The position numbers and the translations under genes were made by a program. Under the pieces are notes generated by a model, which worked only from the letters and a program-made list of their open reading frames with translations, was not told the DNA's origin and ran no database searches. A DNA stretch of 64,000 nt from Monocercomonoides exilis (taxonomy: Eukaryota > Preaxostyla > Oxymonadida > Polymastigidae): assembly GCA_001643675.2 (NCBI GenBank), contig LSRY02000001.1, forward strand, positions 1,851,001 to 1,915,000, in the 5' to 3' direction. Below, one piece after another: positions 33,921 through 47,751 of the stretch. How positions within the stretch are numbered: the first letter of the stretch is position 1; every line of letters begins with the position of its first letter.

Positions 33921-35180
33921 TTTCACAAATGCGAAATGAAAAATGATAATGAAGAAGAAACCATGAATTGTTTTTCTCTGAACAAGGCTAAAAAACTTGT
34001 CATCATCATGTGAATGTTACTCAACAATATTTTCAAATGATTTTTTTTTCCAACTTTCCAACTTTTCTTTTATTTTTTCTTGCAAATCAAATAATTTCAA
34101 CTTTTGCTTCTATCAGATACCAACAAAATAAAAAAATCATCCATCCAGTTTTTAATCAACAATTTGTTGAATCCCTATTGACTTCAGCAACAATCACTTA
34201 TAATCTGTGAAATCTACTGATCTTTTATCATTTCTTTCTTTTGAAGTGCAACTTTGCAAGCATCACAACTTTGGATTCTTCATCAACATCAACCAATATC
34301 AACTCAAAGAATTTTGACGTTTGGCTAACTTTTCAGAAAACAATATTTCAAGTGGTTTTTTTTTTTGAAAGACTTGATAATAATTGAGGCAAACAAAATA
34401 TGTTTCATCATTCTCAAAAGACTGAAATATGAACGAAAGACTCAATCATCGGTTCTCGTTCCCGAAAGACTCAAATTTGTTTTTTGAAGTCCAATTTCAA
34501 AATTGGAATCATTGCATTGAAGGAATGGCAAGTGGAATTGGTTGTTGAGATATTTACCACAGGATTTTTTCTCATTCTCAACAAAAGAAATTCAACTTTT
34601 GTTTTCAGAAGAAGGATGGCCAATGTTTCCTCAGCTTGTTTTTTGTTGTCACAATTGATTTGTTCCTTTGTTAATATTGAATTATTTATCATGTTGAAAA
34701 TGCTGAATCGATGATTGCTTCTGTCAGACAATACAAAACATCAAATTCTTTCATTTTCATATTGATGAGAGGTGAGCTTTTCAAACAAAGGACTGTTCAA
34801 ACGATTTGGAAATTGCTCAGTGGTTTTCAACAGATAAAAGAATATCTTCCAAATCCATGAAAGTTTTCATATGCTTCATGTCATCTCCATTTTTCTTTCG
34901 TGTGAAAATGATTGATGCAGAATAGATTTTTCTTATCTTTTTATGTTGTTTCATCATTATAAACAAATCAGAAATAATCATATATTTCACCTTCATTTTG
35001 TCAATTCACACCGGTACACAATCTGAAAAGAGGAAAAACTGATGTTTTATATTGAAATGAATAAAGAAAACAACGCTTCTCAAAAGAGTCATTGTAGTGT
35101 TTCAACATTCACAATTTTTGTATGAAGAATAGAATCTGATCTTGTTATCCTTCTTTTCCTACTCCCTTCTTCTTCCTCAG
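33921..35180 (+). other. gene remnants or unresolved exons
   Basis: Plus-strand frames with protein-like composition appear without a clear exon chain: about 34484-34545 (KIGIIALKEWQ, with a possible donor after it) and about 34680-34858 (ENAESMIASVRQYKTSNSFI, RGELFKQRTVQTIWKLLSGF, TGA). An opposing minus-strand frame (34471-34731) is also open. They may be upstream exons of the terminal exon at 35181. No family is recognised. Confidence 0.3.
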
Positions 35181-35463
35181 TTCATATTTGAATGATTTTG
35201 AGACAATCATGAAAGACCATCACAAACTTGGACTTCAATTGAAAACATTCTTCAAGAAATGTCAGATTCGGCATTCTATATTTTGCCTTCTTGAACCATT
35301 TTCCCCTTCACAATGCATATCAAACAGAACAAAATATTTCTTTGAAGGAGGAATTGAAATACATGGGAAATTAAAAAGTTGGCAATTTGTTGGCTCAACT
35401 GACATAGTTGTGGCTAGAGAAGGAATAATAATTTCTCATTTTGAGTTTCAAACGAAAAACTGA
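35181..35463 (+). CDS. terminal exon of an unrecognised protein
   Basis: A pyrimidine-rich acceptor (CCTTCTTCTTCCTCAG) precedes a frame that reads DFETIMKDHHKLGLQLKTFF, then CLLEPFSPSQCISNRTKYFF, EGGIEIHGKLKSWQFVGSTD and IVVAREGIIISHFEF, ending in TGA. It contains no TAA or TAG and its composition is clearly protein-like. Upstream exons are unresolved (candidates at 34484-34860). No domain is recognised. Confidence 0.5.
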
Positions 35464-35948
35464 TTTGTTGTTTGTTTCCAACGTTGTTATTGCTTCCAAC
35501 AAAGAAAAAGTTTATTTGTGAAAAACAAAAAAAGAATAACATTTGTGAAAAAATGGACAAACAACACAAATCGAAGTCTCTCATAATCCAAACAGAATGT
35601 GAAATCACAATACATATCCCAAAAAGAAAAGATTGAACTGAAAGTTCCAAATAGAGATAAAATAAAAAAAAAACAAGTTTGTGTTCAGAATGTGAACTGT
35701 AACAACATGAGCAATACATACAAAGCGAATAAATACAAATACATAAACACAACATATGACAAGCAGACCAATTCTGCTTTTGAAGCAATTAATATTTCAA
35801 ATTGATCCAAACATAACAATTCATGGAAACAAAAAGAAGAAGACAAACAAGTCGAATTGTTGAATAGAGTCAAAATAAAAAAACACCATTATTCATATAT
35901 TTGTGAAATAAAAGCATATCCAAAGCATATCAATCATCAACTCCACAT
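35464..35948. other. AT-rich spacer downstream of the second giant gene
   Basis: No gene is supported. Overlapping open frames on both strands at 35599-35873 are Cys/Tyr- or Lys/Asn-rich and look like chance. Confidence 0.45.
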
Positions 35949-38900
35949 TCACTTCTCAGTCAGCAAAGTCCCCGTGATATCTGAAGAATGCACAATTGTG
36001 TTTTGTTTCCCATCTTCTGTTCTCTCCTCCAGATCAATCGCATCTGACATCGTCAGAATTGCTGCTCCTGCAGGAAACCGCTGGATGAACTCGCGCTTCA
36101 GCCCTGCCAAGCTCAGTCTGTCTTCTGGCTGAGCAGACAGGCAAGCTCGGATGATTTCAAAGAAATTCGACTCCTTCACAGCTGATATGTTCGGTCGTTC
36201 GTGATTCACTATCTTCTGCCCTGCCACCTCACCCTCATACTCATCAAATGGGATCTCCAGTGTCAGGCACTCCCACAGCATCATCCCAATCGAGAATGCC
36301 ACTGACTCCTTTGTTGCTCCCATCTTCTTGTTCATCTGCAGCTCTGGTGCTTTCCACCTCAGACACTCTTTTCTTTCTTCATCTTCATCATCCTCAAAGG
36401 CTGATGATGGAGGTGGAGACTTGGTGAATCTCTCGCTCATCACTGAAACATCAGAGGAAGATGTGACCATGGTGGAGCTTGAAGAGACAGATGAACTGCC
36501 AGAGTCTGATGAGAAGTCGGAGTGCATCACAATGCAGATCGCCATGTGCTCTGAGAACAGCACAATGTGCGGTGTGAGATTGGCAAGCGATGACAGAGGA
36601 TTCTCCATTTCATCAAATGAGTGGAGTGCCAGATTTGCCACCCAGAACAGGATCTGGGCAGCTGTCTGCTCCCTCTCCTTCAAGGAGCCAATCGGCATCT
36701 CCTTTGTCTTGTTCTTTCCATGAAGCAGCATGAACAGCGAATCCCTCAGATCCACAATCAGCTTCTCATGGGGAGACGAACAGACCATCGCATCCACAAG
36801 ATTCGACATCGATGAGGTTGTGGGGCACAGATCCTCACCCCGAACAAATGTTGAATCTGAGTCTGTTGTTGAAGTGGATGAGATTGAAGGTGATGGAGTC
36901 TGCTTTCTTATTTCCTCTTCCTCAACTTTCTCCAATGCCCAATCAGGAATTTTGTCTGAATCTCTCCCCAAGATGTATTCTGTCGATCCACTCTCACTCA
37001 ACAAATGCTCAGATGATTCAGAATGTTCCAAGCTTTTCTCACACATTCTCTTCTTGATCCTTTCTTCATTCTTCTTCTCTGCTTCCCTCTCTGCTCTCCT
37101 CCACTGCTCCTCAGGAGACATCTCCATCGTCACCATTTCAATTAACTTCGGATCCTTCTTCACTGTATCATTCACAATCACTTCCAATTCTTCTGTTCGT
37201 CTCTTTTGCTTTCTCCATCGAATTGCCAGAATAATAGATACAATCAGTACAATCAAAAACAAAACAACAAATATAATGGCAATTATCACAGTCCATGATG
37301 ATTTTCCTTCTTTTCCTCCTTCCACCACTTTATCATTTCCAGTCTTTGGTTCTGTTTTGTTTTTCACAATCTGCGGAGAGGTTGCAGCCAATTGCTTCCC
37401 AAATAGAATCATCACTGACACCTCTGTTTCATCTGCAATAGTTGAAAATTTTTCTGATGGAATTGTTCCGATCACTTCCGTTTCTGAAACAAAACTGTCT
37501 TCCTCAAATGGATATGTCTCAACCAACTCCACATCCCCTGTTTTGAATATCAATCTGAATGACAAGTCACAAGGAAGAAGAAGTGATCCCTCAAATTTCA
37601 CAACAACATTGCTGCCATTCTCATTCACTGAAACATCTTCCAGTTTGGGAATGAAAAATGGAGATGACCTTTCTCCTGCTATCCCTCTCAAATCACATCC
37701 ATCATTCAAAATCCAAAGAGAAGAATTGTCTTTCAATCCATCTCCACCTTTCAAGCTGGAAATTGTCAGTGACGCTGAATCTGAACAAATGATGTTTCTT
37801 CTCAATGATAAATATTTTTCAATAAATGGATTGTTGTTCAAAAACTCCCCTTTCTCTATTGTCACATCTCCAGCAGATACTGACAATCCACCTGATGAAG
37901 CATCAGAAATAATCACATCCTTCATCACCAATGAAGAATCAGTTGAGTGAACAAGTGATCTATTCCATTTGCATATTTCTTCAAAATCGCTGTTTCTCTC
38001 ATTTTCACTTTCTTTTGAAAGAATTCCTTCAAATTCACATATTTGCATCGAAACATCCTTTGTATTGCTTATCTCCATAATGCTTCCTTTGCTCGACAGA
38101 GAATGGCAATCTGAGCAAGAGCAATTGAAAAGATTTATTTGAGCTAAAGTTGAAGAAGCAGTGAGAACAGAAACTCCTTCTGAATATCTCGAGCAGTTGT
38201 TGAACGAGGAAATTCCAATAGAAACTGTTCCTGATGACAAATCGTTTATCACAATGATACAACCTTCAGACAGCTTCACTCCATCTGAAGATACTCCATT
38301 AAACACAACACTTCCACATTGTCCAATCTCAAATACATTTGTTGTTGATTCAATTTGTTCCAGTTTCACATTTGTAATATTTATCTCATCTCCATTTAGC
38401 AGAAATGAAGGCTTCTCGAATGAAAGCATTGATATTGAGCAGTTGTCAACATGAAGAATTCCATTTTCGATGCTCAGCAATGTTGAATTGAGAACAACAG
38501 ATTCAATGCTTTCTGATTGGCCAGCAGAAGAAAAATCAACAAATGAAAGAGAAAGCTGACCACTTGCTTCATGAATGATTGAACTCCCCGAATATGAAAA
38601 TAACTGCCCAAAGTTGAATTTCAATCTCTCAACCCGAACATTCTCTGAGGTTGTGATCAGACTTCCCTCGTTTGTTATTGTTGAGTTCAGATACACCAAT
38701 GCAGCTGAGGGAGATTGCAGTGAGCGGATGGTCACATCAAGAACATCACACTTCCCAACAATTTCTGTTTGCCCCAAGATCAACAGCTGTGAATACAGAG
38801 ATGGAATGATGTGCTGCACTCCCTGATTCAATGAGTGGCATGGCGTGTCCAACTCTCCACATTGCTTGCTGTCTGCGCGATTGTCTGCAACCGATGACAC

Positions 38901-41900
38901 AAATATCGTCTCGCTCTGATATTTCACAACTCTCAGCAGAAGATCCTCTTCACCAAGAAACGAGTCTGTTGTGCATCCCCATATCGCCCGTTCCTTCACA
39001 AATGGTGCTCTGAAATCCAGCAAGAACTGCTCATCAACAATTTGTGTATCGATTGAGTGGCATCGAATATACACATCCCTCCCTCTCAATGCGGTGTTGT
39101 CTCTGAACGTGATATTCGACAACACAAAGTTCAGAGGCTGCTCAGCTGTCGAGGTGCATTCCAGAAACAGCCACCCACCTCTTCCTGTGCTCGAGCAGAA
39201 GCACTCGGAAATTGTCGAAAATGAGCACTCAAACTTTCCTCCTTCGTTCAACTCACAAAACATCCCTCCTCCCTTTCCACACTTCAACCCTCCACATCTC
39301 TTCATCGTTGTGTTCCGAACAACCATTTTCAATGGCGCATCATTTTCATTTCGAAAGACAGGAATATCATCAGTTGTTCTCTGGATGACTTCTTCGAATA
39401 TACTCCACTCAATAACAATGTTTTGTTCTCCTTCATTGCTCCCTCTCTTCTCTCCAGCTGATCCCTTTGATATCCTCAATCCACTTGCTCCCTCCACCTC
39501 AATATTCTTCATCGTCAGATTTTTCGCATTCAGCACAGTTGTTGACAAAACAGAAATAACATCCTGCGAAAAGCTCAACAATTGCATCGTCACCAATTCC
39601 AGCACAACTGTCCCTCCTTCTGCTTTGATCAGCCCATAATCTGTCACTTCTTCTCTCTCATCTCCTTTTTTGGTGAATGAGCAGTCTTTCACAGTCAATG
39701 ATCCATCGCTTGATCCAACATGCATCAAAACATTCACTCCACTTGCAAATGAAGATGGAATCACAAACATAATCAGTTCGAAATTGGTAATGCTACAAAT
39801 CTTCATTGCTGCTCCTTCTGCTCCTTCAAGCGATGAAACACATTCCAATGAGCACATGCTGCTCTCATCCGATTTCACTGATATTCCACTCACTTCAACA
39901 CTCTTCTGAAGAATTCCATTTCCAATGATGCTGACATTCCTTTCATTTCCTTCTGGCAGTCTTGTCAACGAATGATCCATCGACAGACACGGATAATCCG
40001 AGAATCCACACACACACACATCACAACCTTCGCTCCCAATAAATATCTCTGACTCAATCGCTCGCCAGAATAAAACCAGTGGAATGGCATTCGTTGTGTC
40101 GCTCCCATCAATGCCTCTCATAGAATCAAACGAAATATCAGAAAGATGCTCAGATGCAAATGGAAGAGAGGTGTTTGTGATGCTCTTTGTCAAGTTTGGC
40201 GATTCAACAAAAAGATCATTTCCATGTCTTGCAACATTTGGCTTATCTGCCTCAAAACCAGGTGATGAGATCACAAATGAAGAATAGTCATCAATCAGCT
40301 TCAGTGCAATCCCTCCGCCAAAGCCAGTCATACCTTCTTCAGCTGGTGCTGTGCATCTTGTGAATGTGCATGAAATAACATTCATTTGAACGCTCCCTTT
40401 CAACTGGGCATCAATGGCCCCTCCTCTGCTTTCGTCAGCAAGCACAGAACACCCATCAAAATCACATTCTTCAATATTTATTTCTGAATTTGAATTTTCA
40501 TCATTGCTATTGTCAATGCTCACACACCCTCCATTTCCAGCTGCTCTTTCGATTTTTGTGAAATTGCATTTCGTCATGTTCAACCACAGAGTGCTCATCA
40601 ACTCGGTATTTGTTCCACTTCCAGACAATGAGATCAGCGAATCTCTCTTCAAATCAATTGATGAAGCTGAGAATTTGTCGATGGCTAAGATCCCTGACTC
40701 AACGGACAAGAACAGAAATGTCAATTCTGATGATGGATTTTGAAGAGAAAGTGAACACTGAGACAGAGTTATTGATGATGAAGATGACGAAATGAAAGTG
40801 GAGTGAAGAGGAAGTGAAGATGGAAGAGAGAAGATGAGTTTTGAAAATTCTGTTTCAACATTTGCTGTTATCATCGATGAATTATATGTTTCACTTGAAT
40901 CAGAGACTGTCCAACCACTTTCATCTTCATTTCCTCGGATTTCATGTTTCTGTCCAGCAAAGGCCAATTCATCACTCATTGCAATCATTCCATTCACAAT
41001 AACTTTCTTTGTTTCTGTTTGACGAGTGAGGGAGTGTTTCATTGTCAAACAAGGGAATTGGACAATTCCACAGTGTGAGTGATTGGATGCCTCAGAATTG
41101 CTCACATATATTTCTTCTGGGGTGGGAAGGAGATAGATGCACAGAGGGATAGCCACACTGTTGTTTCCATTGTCATATCCTCTCACCTTCTCAACAGAAT
41201 CCAATGAATCTGTCACACAAGTGATTTTTTGTGATTTTGCAGTCACTTCCAGATTGGGTGAAATGACAAAGATGTCGCTTCCCCATTTGGCTGTGTTTGT
41301 GCCAAACGAAGAGGAGATCAGGAAATCTGGATTTTCATTCAATAATCGAAGAAGGATTCCTCCTCCAAATCCATATGTTGCAGAGCAATAGCACCCATCA
41401 AAAGATCCACCTTTCACTTTCACTTCATTTCCATTCCCAACACACAGCATCATCGATCCCCCATCAGCCGATGTTCTGCTTCCACATCTTTCAAAAGTGC
41501 AACAATTCACATCAATGTTGGCCTTGTCATTCGAAAACGATATCACTGCTGCTCCGCTCGTTGTTCTTCCAATCCCATCAAAGGTACATTCTGAAAGTGC
41601 CAATGAAATCTCATTTGTTGAAGAAAGCGAAAACAGTGAATTTGTGGAGATAGTCTTTGCCCAGTTCACTTGTTCCATCTGAAACATCCCATTCTGGACA
41701 TTTATCAGTTCTGTCGAAAATGCTGTTTCTGTTGATTGTCCGCTCCCAAAAGATATGTTCAGTCTGCTGATCCTCATTCCTCCTGCTCCACTTATCTCAA
41801 ACAGCCTTGACCCACGGTTATTCGGATGAGCCGAGTCATGCACAAGAACAAAGTCTCTGGCAGTCAATGTTCCTGTCGAGACTGAAAATAGAGACAGCCC

Positions 41901-43724
41901 AGATGCTTCAAATTCTGTTTGGATTTCTGTACTCGTATCACTTTGGCCATAAACTGTAAAAGTGTTGATGCCACAATCAAAACTATTTGTTTCGAAAATG
42001 ATTCCTGAAAATACTTCCACATTGGGAACCAAGTCTGGAATGAGTTGTGTGAGGCAAAGGCTGATCTTGCTGCATGGATAAGATTTATCCAGCCCACATG
42101 CATATGTGTCAATGCCTTTTGGTTGTGAATCAGTTGAAGATACAAATCTCACATTTCCAAAATCTTTGCGAAGCCATTCACTTTTGTCAACAATTGAATA
42201 ATAATTTGTGCTGACTCTATTTGATGTTTGACTCGTTGAAAAGCAACTTGGATCGATATTATTTGACGTTGAGTTTTGCAGAACAATGTCATGTCCTCCT
42301 TTCATGCACGTGTTATTATGGAAAAAACAGAAATAAAATAAAATTCCATTGTTATTTGTATTTATGAATTGGCAAGCAGCGCCACCTCCACACATTGAAT
42401 GGCAATGACAAAATAAGCAATTTGAAACGATAACTTTATCCAGTGGCTCCCAAATAATAATTGCACCTCCTGCTCCATTTATTGAAAAATTGCATTGACA
42501 GTTGTCAAAAAAGGAATTTACAACACATTCTTTCTGTCTTTGAGTTTTTGGTTGATAAAAATATATAGCTCCTCCATCATCAGCTGAAGAACAATTATTA
42601 AACAAACAATCGTCGACCACTGGTTGGGTATAAACATTATCGACCATTATTCCTCCGCCTCCATATCCATTGGTTGCTGCAGCTGAACATTGATCAAATG
42701 TTGAATGATGCACGATGCATTCAGCTATTCTTTGAGCATATATTCCTCCACCATTTGTCGAGGAAGCGTTGCATCTTGTGAATGAAGAATTCTCAACTGT
42801 GAGAATAGCACTTGCATTGCCATGAACATAAAGAGCTCCTCCTTGTGGTGCTGTGCAATCTTCCCATTCACACAACGAAAAGGATTGGCTTTCCGTTGAA
42901 TTAATTTGTCCCTTTTTCTGAAGAGCATTTGTTTTTCTTTTCCCGAAGTTTATTGTTGTGTTTTTGCAGATGAATTCATGTGAAGAATATGATCCACTCG
43001 AAATCCCTCCTTCAAAGACATTCACACACGAATAAATGAGGCAGTTCTCCATTGAACTCAGAAAACATGAATGTTCCACAAAATGATCGCTATTCGAGGA
43101 ATATTTCACAGACATGTTCCTGAAGGCACAATTATCAATCTGTTCGCTTTTGCTCTTTCCTGATAACAGAAAATAGTCTGATGAAGAAACAGCCAGGTCT
43201 GTGATGATAGAATTTCTCAAAATAACAGAATTGGAATCATCAGATGAAAATATGAGACTGGAAGGGTTAAGATTCTTTTGGGGGATCAAAGTCATGTTTG
43301 TGAGGCAGATTGACCCGATATTCAAATGAAAAGGAGATTCCGATTTTTGGTGGGAAATGCAGGAATCCAACACCACATTCGATTTATCTGTTATCAGAAT
43401 AAATGGGGAGGAAGAATGTTCCACTGCCACATTTTTCAGTCCAACTGAAGAATTGGAAAAGCGTAAAAATGAATAAATCGCTGTGCATGTTCCTGCCTTC
43501 CATCTTTCCATTCCTGATGCTTTTCTCTGTTCAGAAAAATAATCATTATTGCCATTTGTGAAAAACTGTGCATCAGTTGAGTTGTCTTGACCAAAATAAA
43601 TACTGTTATATTAAAAAGTTATATTGGAAAAAATACTTTGGTTTTCTAATGTGGCTGTTTCACAGATAACTTGAGATTTAAATGTCTCTGCCAGAATCAG
43701 ACATGCTAAAAGGAACAAATGCAT
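35949..43724 (-). CDS. giant beta-helix receptor with TKL-type pseudokinase domain, second copy
   Basis: A paralog of the protein at 8358-17504, about 2,591 residues when started at ATG 43724. That start gives a good signal peptide (MHLFLLACLILAETFKSQVIC) but needs one in-frame TAA (43611-43613) read as Gln, or a 123-bp intron that also keeps phase. Without either, the frame opens at 43511 with no signal peptide. Beta-helix strands such as CEWEDCTAPQGGALYV fill the ectodomain. Cap motifs CGxxxxPCxxx occur near residues 546, 887, 1241 and 1622. The membrane span is about 2144-2170. The cytoplasmic part matches its paralog almost base for base: LANLTPH replaces HRD, DFS replaces DFG, then LRWKAPEL and SVAFSIGMMLWE. 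It should be catalytically dead. It ends in TGA. Confidence 0.85.
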
Positions 43725-44526
43725 GCTTATCGAGAATAAAAATCAGTTTTGATTTGAAAAAATTAAATATTATAAAAATGATCATTTCAATATTTTTTAT
43801 TCTTAACTTCAAAGAAAATAGAAATATTTCAATTAACATGCTTTCAATAATATTTGAAACACATTCGAGATTACACTTCGTTATTAATCTTCTCTTTACA
43901 AAGAATTCCATGAATCTTCATCCTAAATATCTTTATAGTGAATATTTTTGTTGAATAATGAGAAACGCAAAAGCAAGACATAAAAAGTGTGCATCAAATT
44001 ACCAAATTGATAGAATAAAAATGTATCAATTTTTTTTGTTGAATTCTTTATCCAATTCATGATTTGATAATTATGAATTGTTGCAAAATAAAAGAAGACA
44101 TAGAATGTTATTGATTTCAAAAAGTCATTTTATTTGACAATGTATCTCATCAATTCGGTGTATGAAGTGAAAGACATTTATTTATATTTTGCTCCTCTTT
44201 TTGAAGAAATAAAAAAAAAAGACATATTTCTTAAACAACAAAATGTTTTTGTTGATTTAAATAATCATTCGCTATTTCCTTCTGCCTTTTCCATCTTCCA
44301 CCATTCATCTGCCTCTGCCCCAAGTTTTCCATTCTTTTCTTTACCCAGCCATCAATCCTCTCTTTGCATTCCAACTTTTCATTCGCTTCACTTGCTCCTT
44401 TAGTTCATTGAAGAAAAACTATCATTTTGTAAATCTCATGTATTCAATTCTGAAAGCAATAAAAAAGATTCAAAAGCGAAAAAGTCTTTGATGATGATTT
44501 TTTTCCAATGTTGTTCTGGAAATTAA
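43725..44526. other. AT-rich upstream region of the second giant gene
   Basis: Should contain the giant gene's promoter. A plus-strand frame at 44134-44403 (ending in Ser/Phe/His-rich sequence) has no homology I can see. Confidence 0.4.
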
Positions 44527-44787
44527 ATGAAAAAACGGTATATTCAAAATAGCTTTTTCTTTTTAAAATTTTTATTCTCAATCCTAAATATTATTTTTGA
44601 TTTAGCAAAAGAATCTGGAAATTTGAGATTCTCGTTGGAAGATTTGTGTGCGAAATTCATCCTCTTTATTCTGTTTTGTGAAATGAATGAAAAAAAAAAA
44701 CAATCAAAATTTCAATGTAATTTGAAAGAAAGAATGAAAAAAAAAATCACAAAACTGATAATCTTTTCTCATCTATATCGAACATGA
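44527..44787 (+). CDS. small hypothetical frame, possible relative of the gene at 47287
   Basis: ATG-to-TGA frame of 86 residues. Its middle (LRFSLEDLCAKFILFILFCE) resembles the start of the protein at 47287 (MEELCAKFQSDCFQRFLVIF), and a TTTGATTTAG acceptor lies just before that part. It may be a decayed copy. Confidence 0.3.
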   Translation: MKKRYIQNSFFFLKFLFSILNIIFDLAKESGNLRFSLEDLCAKFILFILFCEMNEKKKQSKFQCNLKERMKKKITKLIIFSHLYRT

Positions 44788-44880
44788 ATTTTATTTTATG
44801 AAAAAGAAACAAATAATCACAAATAAAACGAATTCAGAAGAATCGATCCAATAAATGAAATAATTCAATTTGACCTTTTT

Positions 44881-46132
44881 TCAATGAGCAGTTTTGAGGA
44901 AGCTGTTCACCAAATCCTCCAATCCTTCCCTTTCCAACTTTACCAAAACTTGCTGTTTCATTGATTCCTTATCCTTCTCTCTCAATCTGTCAAGCACCAA
45001 AAGCACGAAGTCCAGGCAGCAACTCAAGAATTCTGTGTGAACCACCGATCGGGTGATCTCCTCCAAAAACACATCAACTGCTTCGATTGTCACAAAATCA
45101 CAAACACTTAGCGATGCTGACTCATTCATTTGCTCAAGCAGCACCAGGCATTCCAAAGACAGTTCCACAAAACAAACCCTCGCCTTTCTGCAAATCCCAA
45201 CAACCACTGCTGCCAATCTTGTGTTTCTCTCTCTCGATGGCTGATGGTTCACAAAATGCTTGTTGAGTGTTTTCAGCCATCTCAGAATCGTGTGAATGTC
45301 TTTCAGCTCTTTCACCCTCCTTTCCTTTCTCTGCCAATTCCCTCGCTTCTCCAGCTCTTCCAATTCCCTCCTTCCCTCTTCCACAAAACCAAAATGCATT
45401 GACATGGCACTTTCCATTTGTGCCTTTGTGTGCATTCTGTTCATCAAAAATTGTCATGCTGATTGGAAGGAAAGCTGTGTGAGGTTGCGATTCTGCTGAT
45501 GACGGACAATCACACTGACAATGCTGCTCATAAATACATCTTCCTCCACATACTGACAAATAAATGGGTTGTAATAAAAATTGAAAGTGAAAAAAAAGAT
45601 TCGAAAAAAAAATGAAGAAGAAATATTTTCAGACTTCATCCTCACAGATGTGGCTCAAAGCCAACAAAGCTGTTTCCACTTCTTTTTGTGCATCTTGGCT
45701 GTCTCCTTTGTTTGATGCAACTCCCAGAAGACGAGGAACACAAACCGATGAAAAGTTGAATGTCACAAACTGTTCATATGACAAGGCATAGCATTCACAA
45801 ACATCATTCAGCATCTTTTCCTTCTTTGACCCTTTTTTCCATTCTTCGTTCATCACTTTCCTTTCAAACCTTTTGCGAAATGAAGATTCACCATCGTTGT
45901 CAGTGTGAATGTCTGATAAAGCCTTGTAATATCCAACATGCTTCAACAGCATAATTCCATCTTCCAGCACCAATTCCTCCCCTTCAACCATTTCGAAGAT
46001 CTTCTCAAACACTATTCCTGCAAACACACATCCCAATTCCTTCACACCCATCTCCTCAATGAAATTCTTCAACTCACATATTTTCTGTTTCTTCTCAGAA
46101 GAACAAGAGCAATTCTTCAGATTGAAGACCAT
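44881..46132 (-). pseudogene. local gene family, copy 3 (single in-frame TGA)
   Basis: The exon from about 46132 down to 45635 reads LKNCSCSSEKKQKICELKNF, ELVLEDGIMLLKHVG and KEVETALLALSHICEDE. A GTCTGA donor and TTGTCAG acceptor define an intron (45553-45634). The second exon reads YVEEDVFMSSIVSVIVRHQQ, NRNLTQLSFQSA, then TGA, QFLMNRMHTKAQ and on to VLDRLREKDKESM and TGA at 44881. The TGA replaces the TGG of copies 1 and 4 (SAW). Apart from that codon the frame is intact, so this is a recently broken gene, or two separate products. Upstream exons matching MPRRKRK of copy 4 were not found. Helical; function unknown. Confidence 0.65.
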
Positions 46133-47286
46133 TACTTCAAAACAAAATATTTGAAATATAAATCAATAGCATCCTTGATATTTTGCACACGAAACATCCT
46201 GGTTGTTGTCTGTTCTTGTTTTGTTCAATTTGCTGTGCTGTATCCAGCTTCAAACACCACGTTTCACATTTGTTGTTTTTCCAATGAGTGGAGAATTCAC
46301 AAAAACAGTCAATAAACAAAATGAAAGTGAATTTCCCAAATGTTTTTTATTCAATCTTTTGCAACCTTTCTTTCTGGTAAAAACCACTTGAAACTTCGTT
46401 TTCAAAAAACAGTGTTTTTTGCGCAACAGTAATGGTTTATTCAGAAAATTCCACTTGAGTTATCATTTTTTCAATATCAGTTAGAATGGAGTATATAATT
46501 GTTATCTACAAATAAAATAAAAATTCTTCTGTGGTCATTATCTTCAAAATATTTTTTATTTATTCATTATAGTTTTTGAAAAAAGAAATGCTTCAATATT
46601 TATAAATTCATATAACATTGGAATGAAGACAGTTAGAATCCGAATTGATTTTTGAAATCTTCAAAAAAGTGTAAATCCCATTTGAATTTCTGTTGGGATA
46701 GCTCGATTTGTTTAAAAAAATACGTTCAAAAGCAAGATTAATGATGAATCATTTGCCAAAATACACAAAAATGAAAAAGAATTGGCAGGGTAATTGATGA
46801 TGAGGAGATGAGAGAAGAGGAAGATTTCAAGTGATTTGAAGAAGAAGAAAGAAGAAGAAAATCGGATGCGTGGAATGGGATAAGAAGTTCTTTCAACAGA
46901 GTAAGAAGTCCATCCAATCACAGAGACACGCTCAATTTCCATGTGGCACAGGAGGCAGACAACGAAGAGGACGAATGAGAAAACTGAGATTATTCAATGT
47001 GATTCCCATTTGAATAAAGATTGAATGCTGATGAACACAAGATGGAAACTTTGTTGCTCCTTCATGTTGAACATGTCTCCAAATAAAAAAAGTGATAATA
47101 ACATCACTTTTGATTTGAATGAAACAATTTGAGAATTCCATCAAATAGCTTCGTTGAGGAAGAGCTCATGCACACGCACCAATCACATTCTGTTTCGAAG
47201 CTTAACAGATCTTCTTCTTGAATGGAAAATCAAAATTCATGGATACAAATCCCTCACTCTGATTCCACACAGACAGATGATTGCTC
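46133..47286. other. spacer with unresolved coding-like frames on both strands
   Basis: The minus strand at 46712-47144 reads ERVSVIGWTSYSVERTSYPI and HEGATKFPSCVHQHSIF; the plus strand at 46855-47000 reads VEWDKKFFQQSKKSIQSQRH. The two overlap and neither resembles a known family. Bases 46137-46319 on the minus strand may hold an early exon of copy 3. Confidence 0.35.
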
Positions 47287-47751
47287 ATGGAGGAATTGTG
47301 TGCAAAGTTCCAATCCGATTGCTTTCAACGCTTTCTTGTCATTTTTTGTGATAAATATCCTTCACTTGGTTGGCTTGCAACTTTCTTTGTCCAAAAATCC
47401 ACTCTTCTGCACAAAATAACAAAGTTCGATATAAATTTGCAAACACTTTATTTCCCATTAAATTCCAACCTCTTTTGTTTTCATTCAATAAAATATCAGT
47501 CGAATTTGTTTTCATCTTTTTCACCAATCAAAAATAGTGAAAATCATGATTCTTCCATAACTTCATTTATTTCCAAGTTGCTGTGCACAATCAGCTCCAA
47601 TCCTATCGTCTTGCTCTCCAATGAGAAGAATGGCCATTTCAACAATCACTCATATTTCTGCACTTTGGAGAGGTTTCAGACGGAAACATCTTCACAATCA
47701 ATTGAACAATATAAATTTGCAGACATTATGTCTTTTGTGTTATTCATGTGA
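47287..47751 (+). CDS. unrecognised 154-residue protein
   Basis: ATG-to-TGA frame with no TAA or TAG inside and a mixed composition: MEELCAKFQSDCFQRFLVIF, then CDKYPSLGWLATFFVQKSTL, SKLLCTISSNPIVLLSNEKN and NHSYFCTLERFQTETSSQSI. A TGA stands just before the start. A second plus-strand frame beginning ATG 47222 (MENQNSWIQIPHSDS) overlaps and, with TAA as Gln, is also open, so the frame choice rests on composition and on the LCAKF similarity with 44640. It lies upstream of the family copy at 48005 and could be functionally linked to it. No domain is recognised. Confidence 0.45.
   Translation: MEELCAKFQSDCFQRFLVIFCDKYPSLGWLATFFVQKSTLLHKITKFDINLQTLYFPLNSNLFCFHSIKYQSNLFSSFSPIKNSENHDSSITSFISKLLCTISSNPIVLLSNEKNGHFNNHSYFCTLERFQTETSSQSIEQYKFADIMSFVLFM

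Noticed and set aside
36328-42145. Plus-strand frames, the longest 406 codons at 36730-37950
   Set aside because: Antisense to the second giant gene; the same frames recur opposite the first giant gene because the paralogs are similar.
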